Assembly: GCF_037450285.1 (NCBI RefSeq)
Contig: NZ_JAQISN010000001.1
Coordinates: forward strand, 992,001 to 1,056,000
Direction: 5' to 3'
DNA from: Erwinia sp. SLM-02
GTDB taxonomy: Bacteria; Pseudomonadota; Gammaproteobacteria; Enterobacterales; Enterobacteriaceae
Length of the DNA: 64,000 nt
The translations under genes were made by a program, and so were the position numbers. The notes beneath the pieces are model-generated. The model saw only the letters and a program-made list of their open reading frames with translations. It searched no databases and was not told where the DNA came from. Of the stretch, positions 18,939 through 26,740 are shown piece after piece (positions within the stretch are counted from its first letter, which is position 1; every line of letters begins with the position of its first letter).

Positions 18939-20480
18939 ATGGCCGATCTCATCGAACGTATCGTTATTGGCTACGGTTCGGAATCGGGCAATGCCCGGGC
19001 GCTGGCGCTGCGCCTGGGCGAACAGCCTGTTCTGCAACCTTTCGCTCCACGGGTTCTGGAGCTTAATCACCTGTTTCAGGCAGAGCCGCGCCCGGGCGAT
19101 CTGCTGCTGATCGTCTCCAGCTCCTTCGGCGATGGCGAGCCCCCGGCCAACGCGGAGCAGTTTATTGACCAGCTGCAACACTATGCGGGGGCTGACGGCC
19201 TGCGCTACGCGATTTTTGGCCTGGGCGATACCGCCTATCCCAACTTTTGCGGCTTTACCAAAACGCTTGATGCGGCACTGTCCGAGCGTGGGGCGCGCAG
19301 CGTCATTAACCGCGTGGATGCCGATGCCGGCTTTGACGGTTTCTTCTCTCAGTGGCTGCCGGTGCTGGAAAAAGTGCTGCAGGGCGATGAACAGGCCGGA
19401 CACGACCTCTGCCTGCAGGTCACCGCCTACGGTGAAGATAACGCCTTCGTGGCCCCGGTGCTGGAGCGCCGCCGACTCAGCGCCGACGCGCCCTACGCGT
19501 GGCATATCCGTCTGAATATTGCCGGCAGCGGCATTCGCTATCGTGCGGGGGATACCCTGTATCTTCAGCCGGAAAACGATGCCGACCTGCTGGCGGCGCT
19601 GGCCGGCTGGCTCGGCAACCCGGACGCCGCCGATGCCCTGCGTGACCGGGAGCTGCGGCAGTTAGGCAAAGGCGTACTGCGCGAACTGGCGAAACTCTCC
19701 GGCAGCGACGAGCTGAAGGCGATGCTGAAAATCAGCCAGCGAAAAGCGCTGGAGGCCTGGCTTTACGGTGCCGATCTGCTCGACGTGCTGGAAGACTTCT
19801 GCACGCCGCAAACGGTGACGCTGCCCGCGCTGCTGGACATTCTGACCCCCTGCCTGCCGCGCGCTTACTCTATCGCCTCGCGGCCGGATGAATCGATTGT
19901 CGACCTCTGCGTGCGGGAAGTGTGCTACGAGCGTCGGGGCCGGGCGCGCAAAGGCGTCGCCACCGGCTGGCTGCTGGGGGAAAGTGCCACGGTACGGGTG
20001 TTCAGCCGTGCCAATCCGGGCTTCTGGCTGCCGCAGGAAGCCGACGCGCCGCTGCTGCTGATCGGCACCGGAACCGGTATTGCGCCGCTGATCGGGCTGC
20101 TGCGCGAGCAGGCGATGGACAGCGCGGTGACGCGTGAAACCTGCCTGATTTTTGGTGAAAAGCGCCGGGAAGGGGATTTCCTCTACCGGAGCGAGCTGGA
20201 GCAGCTTGGGCAGCAGGGCACGATCGGCCAGCTGATCACCGCCTTCTCGCGCGACGGAGCCAGCAAATACTACGTGCAGGATGCCATCGCGGAGCATGCT
20301 GAGTACATCCGCGCAATGATTCAGCGCGGCGCGCACGTCTATCTGTGCGGCAACAAGCAGCATCTGGAACGCGCGGTTGAAAATGCGCTGACGGCGGTAT
20401 GCGGCTTAGAAGGCCAGCTGGAAGAAACGCTGTGGCAGCGGCTTGCACAGCAGGGGCGGCTGCATCTGGAGCTTTACTGA
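18939..20480 (+). CDS. NADPH-dependent diflavin reductase (CysJ/CPR-like)
   Basis: 513 residues. The N-terminal flavodoxin domain (about 1-145) has the FMN loop GYGSESGNARALA and further FMN contacts SSSFGDGEPPANAE and FGLGDTAYPNFCG. The rest is an FAD/NADPH reductase: FAD motif RAYSIAS (about 309-315), GVATGWL, NADPH motif IGTGTGIAPLIGLLRE (about 373-388) and the closing YLCGNK. It moves electrons from NADPH through FAD to FMN and on to a partner. It is shorter than CysJ (about 600) and lacks a cysI neighbour, so it is not the normal sulfite reductase subunit. The PAS protein upstream is the likely partner; function unproven. Confidence 0.9.
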   Translation: MADLIERIVIGYGSESGNARALALRLGEQPVLQPFAPRVLELNHLFQAEPRPGDLLLIVSSSFGDGEPPANAEQFIDQLQHYAGADGLRYAIFGLGDTAYPNFCGFTKTLDAALSERGARSVINRVDADAGFDGFFSQWLPVLEKVLQGDEQAGHDLCLQVTAYGEDNAFVAPVLERRRLSADAPYAWHIRLNIAGSGIRYRAGDTLYLQPENDADLLAALAGWLGNPDAADALRDRELRQLGKGVLRELAKLSGSDELKAMLKISQRKALEAWLYGADLLDVLEDFCTPQTVTLPALLDILTPCLPRAYSIASRPDESIVDLCVREVCYERRGRARKGVATGWLLGESATVRVFSRANPGFWLPQEADAPLLLIGTGTGIAPLIGLLREQAMDSAVTRETCLIFGEKRREGDFLYRSELEQLGQQGTIGQLITAFSRDGASKYYVQDAIAEHAEYIRAMIQRGAHVYLCGNKQHLERAVENALTAVCGLEGQLEETLWQRLAQQGRLHLELY

Positions 20481-20499
20481 TCCTTTCAGATTTGCCGCT

Positions 20500-20535
20500 G
20501 ATGTTCGCTCCGGTCACTTTTTTGGAGCGAACATC
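20500..20535. terminator. Hairpin between converging genes
   Basis: GATGTTCGCTCC and GGAGCGAACATC form a perfect 12-bp stem with a T-rich loop between the ends of the diflavin reductase and DeoR genes. Probably a bidirectional terminator. Confidence 0.55.
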
Positions 20536-20614
20536 ATCCGTTGTCGCCGACCTGCGCAGGTAAACCGTTTGCCATCAGTGGGTCAGTTCGACTGATGGCG
20601 CAGCAGGCCCCGCC

Positions 20615-21364
20615 TTAAATCACCGCAATCTGCAACTTTGCCAGCACCCGGCTCATCTCGTCATTCAACGGCTCTTCCACAATCAGCGTACTGGCAATCT
20701 CAAGGCCACCGATCACGAAGGCCGAGGCGGAGTTCAGCTTCTCCGGCGAGGCCATCACCACGGTTTCAGCGGCACGCCCGGCAAGGGCGCGCTTCACGCA
20801 GGACTCTTCATAGTTCGCGGTGGTAAATCCGGCAGTGGGATGAATGCCCGTCACGCCCATAAAGAACAGGTCGGCATGAATGCGCTGGATGGATTCGATC
20901 ATCGCTGCGCCGACCGTCACCAGCGAGTGCTTGTATAACTGGCCGCCAATCAGAATCACCTCGGCCAGCGGGTGATCGACCATGCTGACCGCAATGCCTG
21001 GGCTGTGGGTGACCAGCGTAAACGGCAGCGTTTTCGGGATCAGCCGGACCATCTCCCCGGTGGTGGTGCCGCCGTCAACAATGACAATATTTCCCGGCTC
21101 AATCAGCGCTGCCGCTTTCTGCGCAATAACTTTTTTTGCCTGAGTCTGCACGTTTTTGCGCGTTTCAAACGGCGCGATCGCCGTAGATACCGCCAGCGCT
21201 CCGCCGTGGACCCGTTGAAGTTTACCTTCGGCGGCCAACTCCCTTAAATCTCTGCGAACAGAGTCTTCAGAAATGGCAAATCGTTCACTCAGCTCGCGGG
21301 AAATGACCTGCTTTTCATCAGCAAGGATGTCCAGAATAAGCTGTTTTCGCTGACTAGAGAGCAT
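20615..21364 (-). CDS. DeoR-family transcriptional regulator
   Basis: 249 residues, typical length. The N-terminal HTH is ISRELSERFAISEDSVRRDLRELAAEGKLQRVHGGA (about 20-55), including the DeoR signature; the C-terminal DeoR sensor domain has the phosphosugar-binding IVDGGTTTGEM loop. Such proteins repress sugar catabolic genes and are released by a phosphorylated intermediate. It is divergent from nudK with 81 bp between start codons; no sugar operon is adjacent, so its target is unknown. Confidence 0.9.
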   Translation of the reverse strand: MLSSQRKQLILDILADEKQVISRELSERFAISEDSVRRDLRELAAEGKLQRVHGGALAVSTAIAPFETRKNVQTQAKKVIAQKAAALIEPGNIVIVDGGTTTGEMVRLIPKTLPFTLVTHSPGIAVSMVDHPLAEVILIGGQLYKHSLVTVGAAMIESIQRIHADLFFMGVTGIHPTAGFTTANYEESCVKRALAGRAAETVVMASPEKLNSASAFVIGGLEIASTLIVEEPLNDEMSRVLAKLQIAVI

Positions 21365-21445
21365 GAATTTTCCTTCTTATTTTTTCTTGATATTGCACGA
21401 TTATGCATGTTAGCGTGCCTGCTGTCATCTCATTCGGGAAAAACC

Positions 21446-22054
21446 ATGCAAACTGAACCGCTCAAAATCCGCAATATCCGTGAACAGCTGCTGTCGGATA
21501 ATTGGTACACGCTGAAAAAATTCACCTTTGAACTGCAGCGCCGCGACGGGCAGTGGCAGGAACAGAGTCGTGAAGCCTACGATCGCGGTAACGGTGCGGT
21601 CATCCTGCTGTACAACAAAGCGCGTAATACGGTGGTACTCACCCGACAGTTTCGCTTCCCGGTTTATATCAACGGCCATTCGGGTTTTCTGATCGAGGCC
21701 GCCGCCGGGCTGCTGGATAACGCCTCGCCCGAGGAGCGGATTCTGGCCGAGGCGGAGGAGGAAACCGGCTACAAAGTGGCTAACGTGGAGAAGGTATTTG
21801 AAGCCTATATGAGTCCCGGGTCGGTGACGGAAAAGCTGTATTTCTTTATCGCCGAATACGCCGAACGGGATCGCAGCAACGACGGCGGCGGCCTGGTTGA
21901 AGAGGGTGAGGATATTGAGGTGCTGGAGTGGCCCTTCGAGCGTGCGCTGGCCGCCATCCGCAGTGGGGAAATTCAGGATGCGAAAACCATCATGCTGATT
22001 CAGCACCTGGCGCTGAATTCGGTATTGACGACCGACGGCGGGCTGCCTGGATAA
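21446..22054 (+). CDS. nudK: NUDIX GDP-mannose pyrophosphatase NudK
   Basis: 202 residues, slightly longer than the about 191 of E. coli NudK. The Nudix box is GLLDNASPEERILAEAEEETGY (about residues 91-112; key residues are the REx2EE-type Glu cluster in AEAEEETG). It also has the ADP-ribose/NudK-like N-terminal strand swap region IREQLLSDNWYTLKKFTFELQRRDG. It hydrolyses GDP-mannose to GMP and mannose-1-phosphate. The ATG at 21446 matches the family start; an upstream in-frame codon at 21407 is not supported. The last 11 residues run on towards the tandem repeat. Confidence 0.9.
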   Translation: MQTEPLKIRNIREQLLSDNWYTLKKFTFELQRRDGQWQEQSREAYDRGNGAVILLYNKARNTVVLTRQFRFPVYINGHSGFLIEAAAGLLDNASPEERILAEAEEETGYKVANVEKVFEAYMSPGSVTEKLYFFIAEYAERDRSNDGGGLVEEGEDIEVLEWPFERALAAIRSGEIQDAKTIMLIQHLALNSVLTTDGGLPG

Positions 22055-22060
22055 TCCCGT

Positions 22061-22204
22061 GTGTAAGCGTGTAAGCGTGTAAGCGTGTAAGCGTGTAAGC
22101 GTGTAAGCGTGTAAGCGTGTAAGCGGATAAGCGGATAAGCGGATAAGTGGGTAAGTGGGTAAGTGGGTAAGTGGGTAAGTGGGTAAGTGGGTAAGTGGGT
22201 AAGC
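22061..22204. repeat. Octanucleotide tandem repeat (18 units)
   Basis: Eighteen 8-bp units without interruption: 8 x GTGTAAGC, 2 x GGATAAGC, 1 x GGATAAGT, 6 x GGGTAAGT and 1 x GGGTAAGC. All share the core TAAG, and the variants are grouped in blocks, as expected for slippage-driven expansion. It starts 6 bases after the nudK stop and lies outside any gene I accept. Confidence 0.97.
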
Positions 22205-22300
22205 ATGAGGGGGGAAATACAGACTGGGAAACGCTTTCGCCCCCTCAATTTGTAAAAAAGGCAAAGTTAGGAAATCTGAGAAGTATGAAGCGGGTGTTAT

Positions 22301-22313
22301 GTTATTTTATAAC
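22301..22313. promoter_or_regulatory. Zur-like box upstream of the small Cys-rich gene
   Basis: GTTAT, TTT, ATAAC: 12 of 13 positions agree with the core of the enterobacterial Zur motif (GTTATA, one base, TATAAC), and AT precedes it as in the consensus. It is about 100 bp before the small secreted Cys protein and in the same locus as AztC/AztD-like zinc genes. Confidence 0.6.
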
Positions 22314-22414
22314 CAATCAGGTTAAGCTTGAGTTTAAGGCTAAAACCGTTACACCCAAACTTCGCAGTCGTTAAGCCAGCCCGACAGCGCCCGGAATGTT
22401 TATTAGAGGTTCAG

Positions 22415-22666
22415 ATGAAAATCAGTAAAATTATTGCGCTCTCTCTGACGATGGCCTCGGCCCAGACTCTGGCCTTTCAGGCTAAAGAGACTCAAATTTC
22501 CGTTCCGTCGCAGGAGCAGCTAAAAACGGCTGAAAATGCGCTTGTTGGCAACTTTTACAACCCGCACGGGGTGCGAGGGCAGGCCAGCGCCTTTGCCACC
22601 TGCGCCGCCGTACCGGTTGCCGGATGCGGCTGCCCGTTCTGCACCCAGCTACGCAGCAGAGCTTAA
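22415..22666 (+). CDS. Small secreted four-cysteine protein, possibly Zur-regulated
   Basis: 83 residues, not a family I can name. An apparent signal peptide (MKISKIIALSLTMASAQTLAF) is followed by a polar region and a C-terminal C-x7-C-x-C-x2-C cluster (TCAAVPVAGCGCPFC), spacing that could hold a metal such as zinc. The ATG has AGAGG 6 bases before it; an in-frame start at 22328 would bury the signal peptide. It lies on the strand opposite aztD, behind a Zur-like box. The +1 frame downstream stays open with protein-like sequence (YAAELKPLLKHSDRACRMC), so a frameshifted longer protein is possible. Function unknown. Confidence 0.6.
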   Translation: MKISKIIALSLTMASAQTLAFQAKETQISVPSQEQLKTAENALVGNFYNPHGVRGQASAFATCAAVPVAGCGCPFCTQLRSRA

Positions 22667-22811
22667 ACCGCTGCTGAAACACAGCGACCGCGCCTGTCGA
22701 ATGTGCTGAAAATCCACTATTCAGCGAGTTAACCGCTGGTTCAGGCCATTGATTGCTGCTTTATTCATTAACCGCCGCCAGGCGGTATCCCGGCGGCGGT
22801 GCTTTTACCTG

Positions 22812-24083
22812 TTAATGCGCGTGTTCGTGGCTATGAGCGTGCTCGTGGCTGTGGCCGTGTTCATCATCAGCCTGCCCGCCGCCGTGAACTTTGCCCGATC
22901 CACCCACCGCCACGATATTAAACGGCTGACCTTCCACCGCAATCTCGCCGGTTTCTTTAAGCGCTACCGCGTCCAGCACGTGGATTTTACTCTTCAGCGG
23001 ATCGGTCACGAAGATTTTGCTGTCCGCCACGGCAATACGCGGGCGCGGATCGTTCCAGTGGCCGTCCATCGAGTAAGGTTCGGTCACTTTTACCGACCGG
23101 GTAATCTGCCCCTTCAGCACGTCAATCTGGTTCAGCTTGCCGTCTTCGGTAAACACCCAGGCGAATTTTGGCCGCACCGGATCGACGGCAAAATGCACGC
23201 GACGGGTCGGTAGCTGGATCAGCCGGAAGCTCTCCGCCTCGGTTGGGTCAATCAGCACCAGGCGATCCGGGCCGTAGTTGCCGAGAAAGTACTGCATGCC
23301 TTTGCCGCCAATCAGCGTGGAGGTGCTGCCCTCCGGCAGTGATTTCGCGTAGGGCAGATGCTTAATCACCGGCACATCGCCATTTTGCGTAATCAGCAGC
23401 AGGCCGGTCGCGCAGGAAAGCGCATAGATATTGCCCGAACCGGCAGAGCCGTGCAGTCCCGGGCAGGCGGCATCTTCGCCAACCTTATTCCCCTTCAGAT
23501 CGACCACCCGCGCGCCGACCGGGCGCTTGCTGGCATCGTCAGGATTCGGGACAGAAACCACCGCATAGCCATCGTACGGGACCGCCACACCATGATGCGC
23601 GGCCACCACGTTTACTTTAGTCGCGTCATTTTTACCGGCCAGCACCGCGTGCTCGGTCAGCAGCTGTGCGCTGCTTTCACCGTCAAACCACTGCGCCACC
23701 TTGCCCTGGCGTTCCACAAAGTGGCCGGGCTTTTTGGCGTCCAGTTCAACCTTCAGCAGCTTCGCATCGTCAATATCGATATCGGCATGGTCGCCGTGAT
23801 CGTGGAAGGCAATGCCGGAAGATATTGCCGACACTACGTTGGCGCTACCCTGAATCGCAAACACCACCGCGCCGCTTTCGGTGCGGGACAGGCTGGCCGG
23901 GCCTTTCACGTTGAGCGTCGCCAGCTTATCGCCGTCCAGCGCGTCAATCACGTTGATGACCGGCTTATCGTGATCGGACACAAACAGCCGCCAGGCGTTG
24001 ACATCGTCTTCGGCCTGCGCGGAACCGGCGGCCAGACCCAGCAGCAGCGCGGAAATCGCCGCCGATAAAATACGTTTTTTCAT
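22812..24083 (-). CDS. aztD: Zinc metallochaperone AztD-like, secreted
   Basis: 423 residues. After a signal peptide (MKKRILSAAISALLLGLAAGSAQA) comes a beta-propeller-like repeat protein with a His/Asp patch FHDHGDHADIDIDD (about residues 90-105) and a His-rich tail of repeated HEHAHSHEHAH type. AztD proteins are periplasmic zinc chaperones that hand zinc to the AztC binding protein, which is the next gene upstream (24128-25069). The start at 24083 has GGAGAT 6 bases upstream; the ATG four codons earlier overlaps that site. The two genes form one operon, 44 bp apart, behind a Zur box. No aztA/aztB permease genes accompany them. Confidence 0.85.
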   Translation of the reverse strand: MKKRILSAAISALLLGLAAGSAQAEDDVNAWRLFVSDHDKPVINVIDALDGDKLATLNVKGPASLSRTESGAVVFAIQGSANVVSAISSGIAFHDHGDHADIDIDDAKLLKVELDAKKPGHFVERQGKVAQWFDGESSAQLLTEHAVLAGKNDATKVNVVAAHHGVAVPYDGYAVVSVPNPDDASKRPVGARVVDLKGNKVGEDAACPGLHGSAGSGNIYALSCATGLLLITQNGDVPVIKHLPYAKSLPEGSTSTLIGGKGMQYFLGNYGPDRLVLIDPTEAESFRLIQLPTRRVHFAVDPVRPKFAWVFTEDGKLNQIDVLKGQITRSVKVTEPYSMDGHWNDPRPRIAVADSKIFVTDPLKSKIHVLDAVALKETGEIAVEGQPFNIVAVGGSGKVHGGGQADDEHGHSHEHAHSHEHAH

Positions 24084-24127
24084 ACTTATCTCCATTTATA
24101 AAATCTGTGCCCGGTGGAATTCGGGAA

Positions 24128-25069
24128 TTACCGTTGCCCGATGGCCGCCGCCGCCAGCGTCGTGGCGTTGTGTTCCATCATGGCGAGATAGGTGGCGGCG
24201 GGGCCGTCGGCGGCGGAAAGTGCATCGGAGTAGAGCGTTCCGGCAACGGGTAATCTGGCTTCGCTGGCGATCTGCTGCACCAGCCGCGGATTCGAAATGT
24301 TCTCAGTGAAGATGGCGGAAGCGTGGCGGGTTTTGATCTCTTTCAAAATTCCGGCCACGTCCGCCGCCGAAGCTTCAGACTCCGTGGATACGCCCTGCGG
24401 CGAGAGGAAATGGATGCCGTAAGCCTCTTCGAAATAGCGGAAGGCATGATGCCCCACCACCACCGTGCGCCTTTCCGGTGGCACCCGCTGGATCGCGGCG
24501 GCGATTTTACCGTCCAGCGCGTTCAGCTTTTCCGCGTAACGGTCGGCGTTCTGCTGATAAAACGTGCAGTTATCCTTATCCGCCGTGCAGAACGCCTCGG
24601 TAATATTCTTCACGTAGACTTTCGCATTGGCGACGGACTGCCAGGCGTGCGGATCGAACGGGGCGGCATGAAACACTGCCTTGCCGTTGTTAAAGTGGTA
24701 GTGCCCGCCTGCCGGATCGCGCAGGATAGCGGCATCCTTCGTGGTTTCAGTGACCGGCGCGGTGCTCTCGCTGGAGCGGATCAGCCGGATCATAAAGCCT
24801 TCCAGCTTCAGGCCGTTAATCAGGATCACATCGGCTTTTGCCATCGCGATAGCGTCAGCCGGGGATGGCTCATAGACGTGCGCATCGCCGTTGGGTCCAA
24901 CAAGCGTGCGCAGCGTAATCCGGTCTTCACCAATGTTGTGTGCCATATCGCCAATAATTGAGAAGCTGGCGATCACATTGATTTTGGCATTCGCCGGCAT
25001 AATGGAAAACAGCGGCAGCATTAATGCCATCATCACGGATAACGTGGGACGGCCGGTTTTTTTGGTCAC
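24128..25069 (-). CDS. aztC: Zinc ABC transporter periplasmic binding protein AztC-like
   Basis: 313 residues with a signal peptide of about 28 residues. It is a cluster A-I (ZnuA/SitA-fold) binding protein; the metal ligands are His in GDAHVYEPSPAD, His in AAPFDPHAWQS, His in VVVGHHAFRYFEEAYG and Asp in YSDALSAADGPA. A Cys pair (FCTADKDNCTF) and a flexible His loop (GGHYHFNNGK) are typical of AztC. The start is GTG with AGGAG 6 bases upstream. It is followed by aztD. Since no permease or ATPase is encoded here, it must use subunits elsewhere (ZnuBC or others). Confidence 0.9.
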   Translation of the reverse strand: MTKKTGRPTLSVMMALMLPLFSIMPANAKINVIASFSIIGDMAHNIGEDRITLRTLVGPNGDAHVYEPSPADAIAMAKADVILINGLKLEGFMIRLIRSSESTAPVTETTKDAAILRDPAGGHYHFNNGKAVFHAAPFDPHAWQSVANAKVYVKNITEAFCTADKDNCTFYQQNADRYAEKLNALDGKIAAAIQRVPPERRTVVVGHHAFRYFEEAYGIHFLSPQGVSTESEASAADVAGILKEIKTRHASAIFTENISNPRLVQQIASEARLPVAGTLYSDALSAADGPAATYLAMMEHNATTLAAAAIGQR

Positions 25070-25130
25070 ATCACTCTCCTGATTTTATCCCTGGCGGAAA
25101 GCCATAAAGGCATACAAAAACTTACATGAT

Positions 25131-25153
25131 GAAACGTTATAACATAACAATTG
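25131..25153. promoter_or_regulatory. Zur box upstream of aztCD
   Basis: The core GTTATAACATAAC matches the Zur core (GTTATA, one base, TATAAC) at 12 of 13 positions, and the flanks GAAAC and AATT fit the outer consensus. It is about 60 bp before the aztC start, consistent with zinc repression. Confidence 0.75.
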
Positions 25154-25431
25154 ATCATGCAAATGATAATTAATGCCGGGGTTTGGGTGAGGGAGGTGAG
25201 TGAACGGACGCTTCCTGGCGAGGCGGTGAAGAGTGTGGCTTGGTGAAATACTCGAAGACGAAGTGCGGGTAAAAGGACAGGCAATGGTCATCAAATTTCA
25301 GGCCGACTGACAGCGAATTATCCTCTCATAACGGGGAGGCGAGTAGATAAATCAATCAGATTTAAGGGGGCGTGCCTTAGTCATTTTACTGGGAGCATCA
25401 TTTAAAGCGCTATGGTGAATAGTCTGAGGCC

Positions 25432-25459
25432 GTGTCCGCTATGAGCGATGAGCGGACAC
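25432..25459. repeat. Hairpin in the intergenic region
   Basis: GTGTCCGCT and AGCGGACAC form a perfect 9-bp stem with a 10-base loop, upstream of the small accessory genes. No T-run; role unknown. Apart from this, the Zur box and the DnaA-like pair, nothing is seen between 25154 and 25674. Confidence 0.5.
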
Positions 25460-25612
25460 TGCTAACACCCTTCTGTGTGAACTCTCAGGGAGCAGGTCTA
25501 CTACTCACTACATTTAGGGGTAATTGAAATAAAATCACCTACATATAGGGATTATTGTTTTTTAAGTGCTTGACAATTCTGCACATGGTATTTAACGGTG
25601 TCTGTGGTAAAC

Positions 25613-25649
25613 TATCCACAGAATGATCAACAGTGTTTGATTGTGGATA
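25613..25649. promoter_or_regulatory. Inverted DnaA-box-like pair
   Basis: TATCCACA (25613-25620) and TGTGGATA (25642-25649) form an inverted pair separated by 21 bases; the right one lies in a perfect DnaA 9-mer (TTATCCACA on the minus strand). A TTGACA lies at 25570-25575. Just upstream of two unknown small genes, it could be a DnaA-controlled promoter or the remnant of a replication origin. Confidence 0.45.
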
Positions 25650-25674
25650 ACCGTTGGATATATGGGGAGGATTA

Positions 25675-25869
25675 ATGGCTAAATATGAACTTCGACCGCT
25701 GTCAGACAGCCGCAAGGCTGACATTGCTCGCAGTGCATTAGCACAAAATAGCGCCCCTGCTAAGCCTGCTGCTTCGATGTCTTCTGGCTCTGCCCCAATG
25801 CAGAGATCACGAGATAATGCGCGAGTGATGATGGATCGCGCATTTAGGGCAATTGTCGCCAAAGGATAA
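25675..25869 (+). CDS. Small unknown protein (64 residues)
   Basis: 64 residues, rich in Ala, Ser and Arg and basic overall; no recognised domain. Helical ends (LSDSRKADIARSALAQ and RDNARVMMDRAFRAIVAKG) flank a low-complexity Ala/Pro/Ser middle. The ATG has a strong GGGGAGG site 7 bases upstream, and a terminator follows 20 bases after the stop, which supports a real gene. It precedes the unknown coiled-coil membrane protein and follows a DnaA-box-like pair. Confidence 0.6.
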   Translation: MAKYELRPLSDSRKADIARSALAQNSAPAKPAASMSSGSAPMQRSRDNARVMMDRAFRAIVAKG

Positions 25870-25888
25870 TTTTACTTTAGTTGATTAA

Positions 25889-25911
25889 AGCGCCTTTTCT
25901 GGCGCTTTTTT
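25889..25911 (+). terminator. Terminator after the small gene
   Basis: AGCGCC and GGCGCT pair around TTTTCT and are followed by six T. A classical intrinsic terminator; the next gene starts 18 bases later, so it may be an attenuator for it. Confidence 0.8.
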
Positions 25912-25928
25912 ATTGCGGAAAAAACCAA

Positions 25929-26609
25929 ATGGAAAAGCTCTGGGTTTTTACTCAATTAGTTACAGGAAAAGATGATACCTCAGGCTTTTTGGCTTACGCG
26001 CTCTATAAGCACGACAAAAATGAATACGCAGAGAAGTTGCGTGGGAGCGGTGAATGCACAGAAGACTATATTAACACCCAGCTGAAGATCTTTCATGAGC
26101 AGACAGTTAATACGCCTGGCCGAATCGAGTCTTACAAAGAGAAAGCTGAAGCCATCGTCACAAACTTAACAGACCAGATTGATGCTGACATCAGGCTTGA
26201 GTACGATGCACAGTTAGCCGGTGCTAACTTACAAGATGTTGAAATAGAACGGCTGAAAGCAGAAATACAGACAATGAAGGCATCACGTGAGAGCGAACTA
26301 AGGAAGGCTGGAGAGGATGCTATCCTCAATTTTCATCGTATGGTTGAAATCACCCAAGCACGCAAACGTGGGCGTGTTTCCCGCTCGTTAGGATGGTACT
26401 GGAATGGGTTTGCCAGCATTTTCGCCACCATAACCTTCGCTGTCATTGTCTATGGCATTTGTACTTGGGCATTGCCACAAAAATCTAGAAACGACATTGT
26501 GGATGGAGCGTTTAAAAATCTGCAAGGTTCATTATTCCAGCAGCCAAACATTCAGCTTAATAACGGAAATAATGAGAACGTTCAGCAACCTAACTCAACC
26601 GCCGAATAG
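25929..26609 (+). CDS. Unknown protein with coiled coil and one membrane anchor
   Basis: 226 residues, not recognised. The N-terminal 60 residues are compact and soluble, about 70-150 is a charged, probably coiled-coil stretch (VEIERLKAEIQTMKASRESELRKAGED), one hydrophobic segment lies at about 175-195 (FASIFATITFAVIVYGICTWAL), and the tail is Asn/Gln-rich (QQPNIQLNNGNNENVQQPN). It would thus sit in the inner membrane with the N-terminal domain in the cytoplasm. The ATG at 25929 is preferred to a TTG at 25881 inside the terminator. Lower GC than its core neighbours suggests an accessory gene. No function can be given. Confidence 0.65.
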   Translation: MEKLWVFTQLVTGKDDTSGFLAYALYKHDKNEYAEKLRGSGECTEDYINTQLKIFHEQTVNTPGRIESYKEKAEAIVTNLTDQIDADIRLEYDAQLAGANLQDVEIERLKAEIQTMKASRESELRKAGEDAILNFHRMVEITQARKRGRVSRSLGWYWNGFASIFATITFAVIVYGICTWALPQKSRNDIVDGAFKNLQGSLFQQPNIQLNNGNNENVQQPNSTAE

Positions 26610-26740
26610 TATCTACTTAATGCGCGAGTTGCCTCGCCATCTCGCGGAGCTTTGCTTTTCAGATGTTTGGCTATCCCAATTCGCCCGCGCGGCTCATTAA
26701 AATAGATTTCGCGGGTTGTTACTGTGCGTTTGATTGACAT
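26582..26740 (-). CDS. Small unknown protein (52 residues)
   Basis: 52 residues, basic (begins MSIKRTVTTREIYFNEPRGR), on the minus strand, overlapping the end of the preceding gene tail-to-tail by 28 bases. AGGAG lies 8 bases before the ATG, which is the main support. The sequence looks like a small DNA- or RNA-binding or accessory protein, but no family is recognised. Confidence 0.4.
   Translation of the reverse strand: MSIKRTVTTREIYFNEPRGRIGIAKHLKSKAPRDGEATRALSRYYSAVELGC

Noticed and set aside
18939..20480. cysJ (sulfite reductase flavoprotein)
   Set aside because: It is about 90 residues shorter, has no cysI next to it and sits with a PAS gene under an NsrR-type site.
22061..22204. CRISPR-like repeat
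   Set aside because: Units are 8 bp with no spacers, so this is a simple tandem repeat; the 57-60 kb array also has no constant spacer layout and no cas genes.
22000..22264. Minus-strand ORFs with THLPTYPL-type peptide repeats
   Set aside because: The peptide repeat is only the 8-bp tandem repeat translated; no start site or other evidence.
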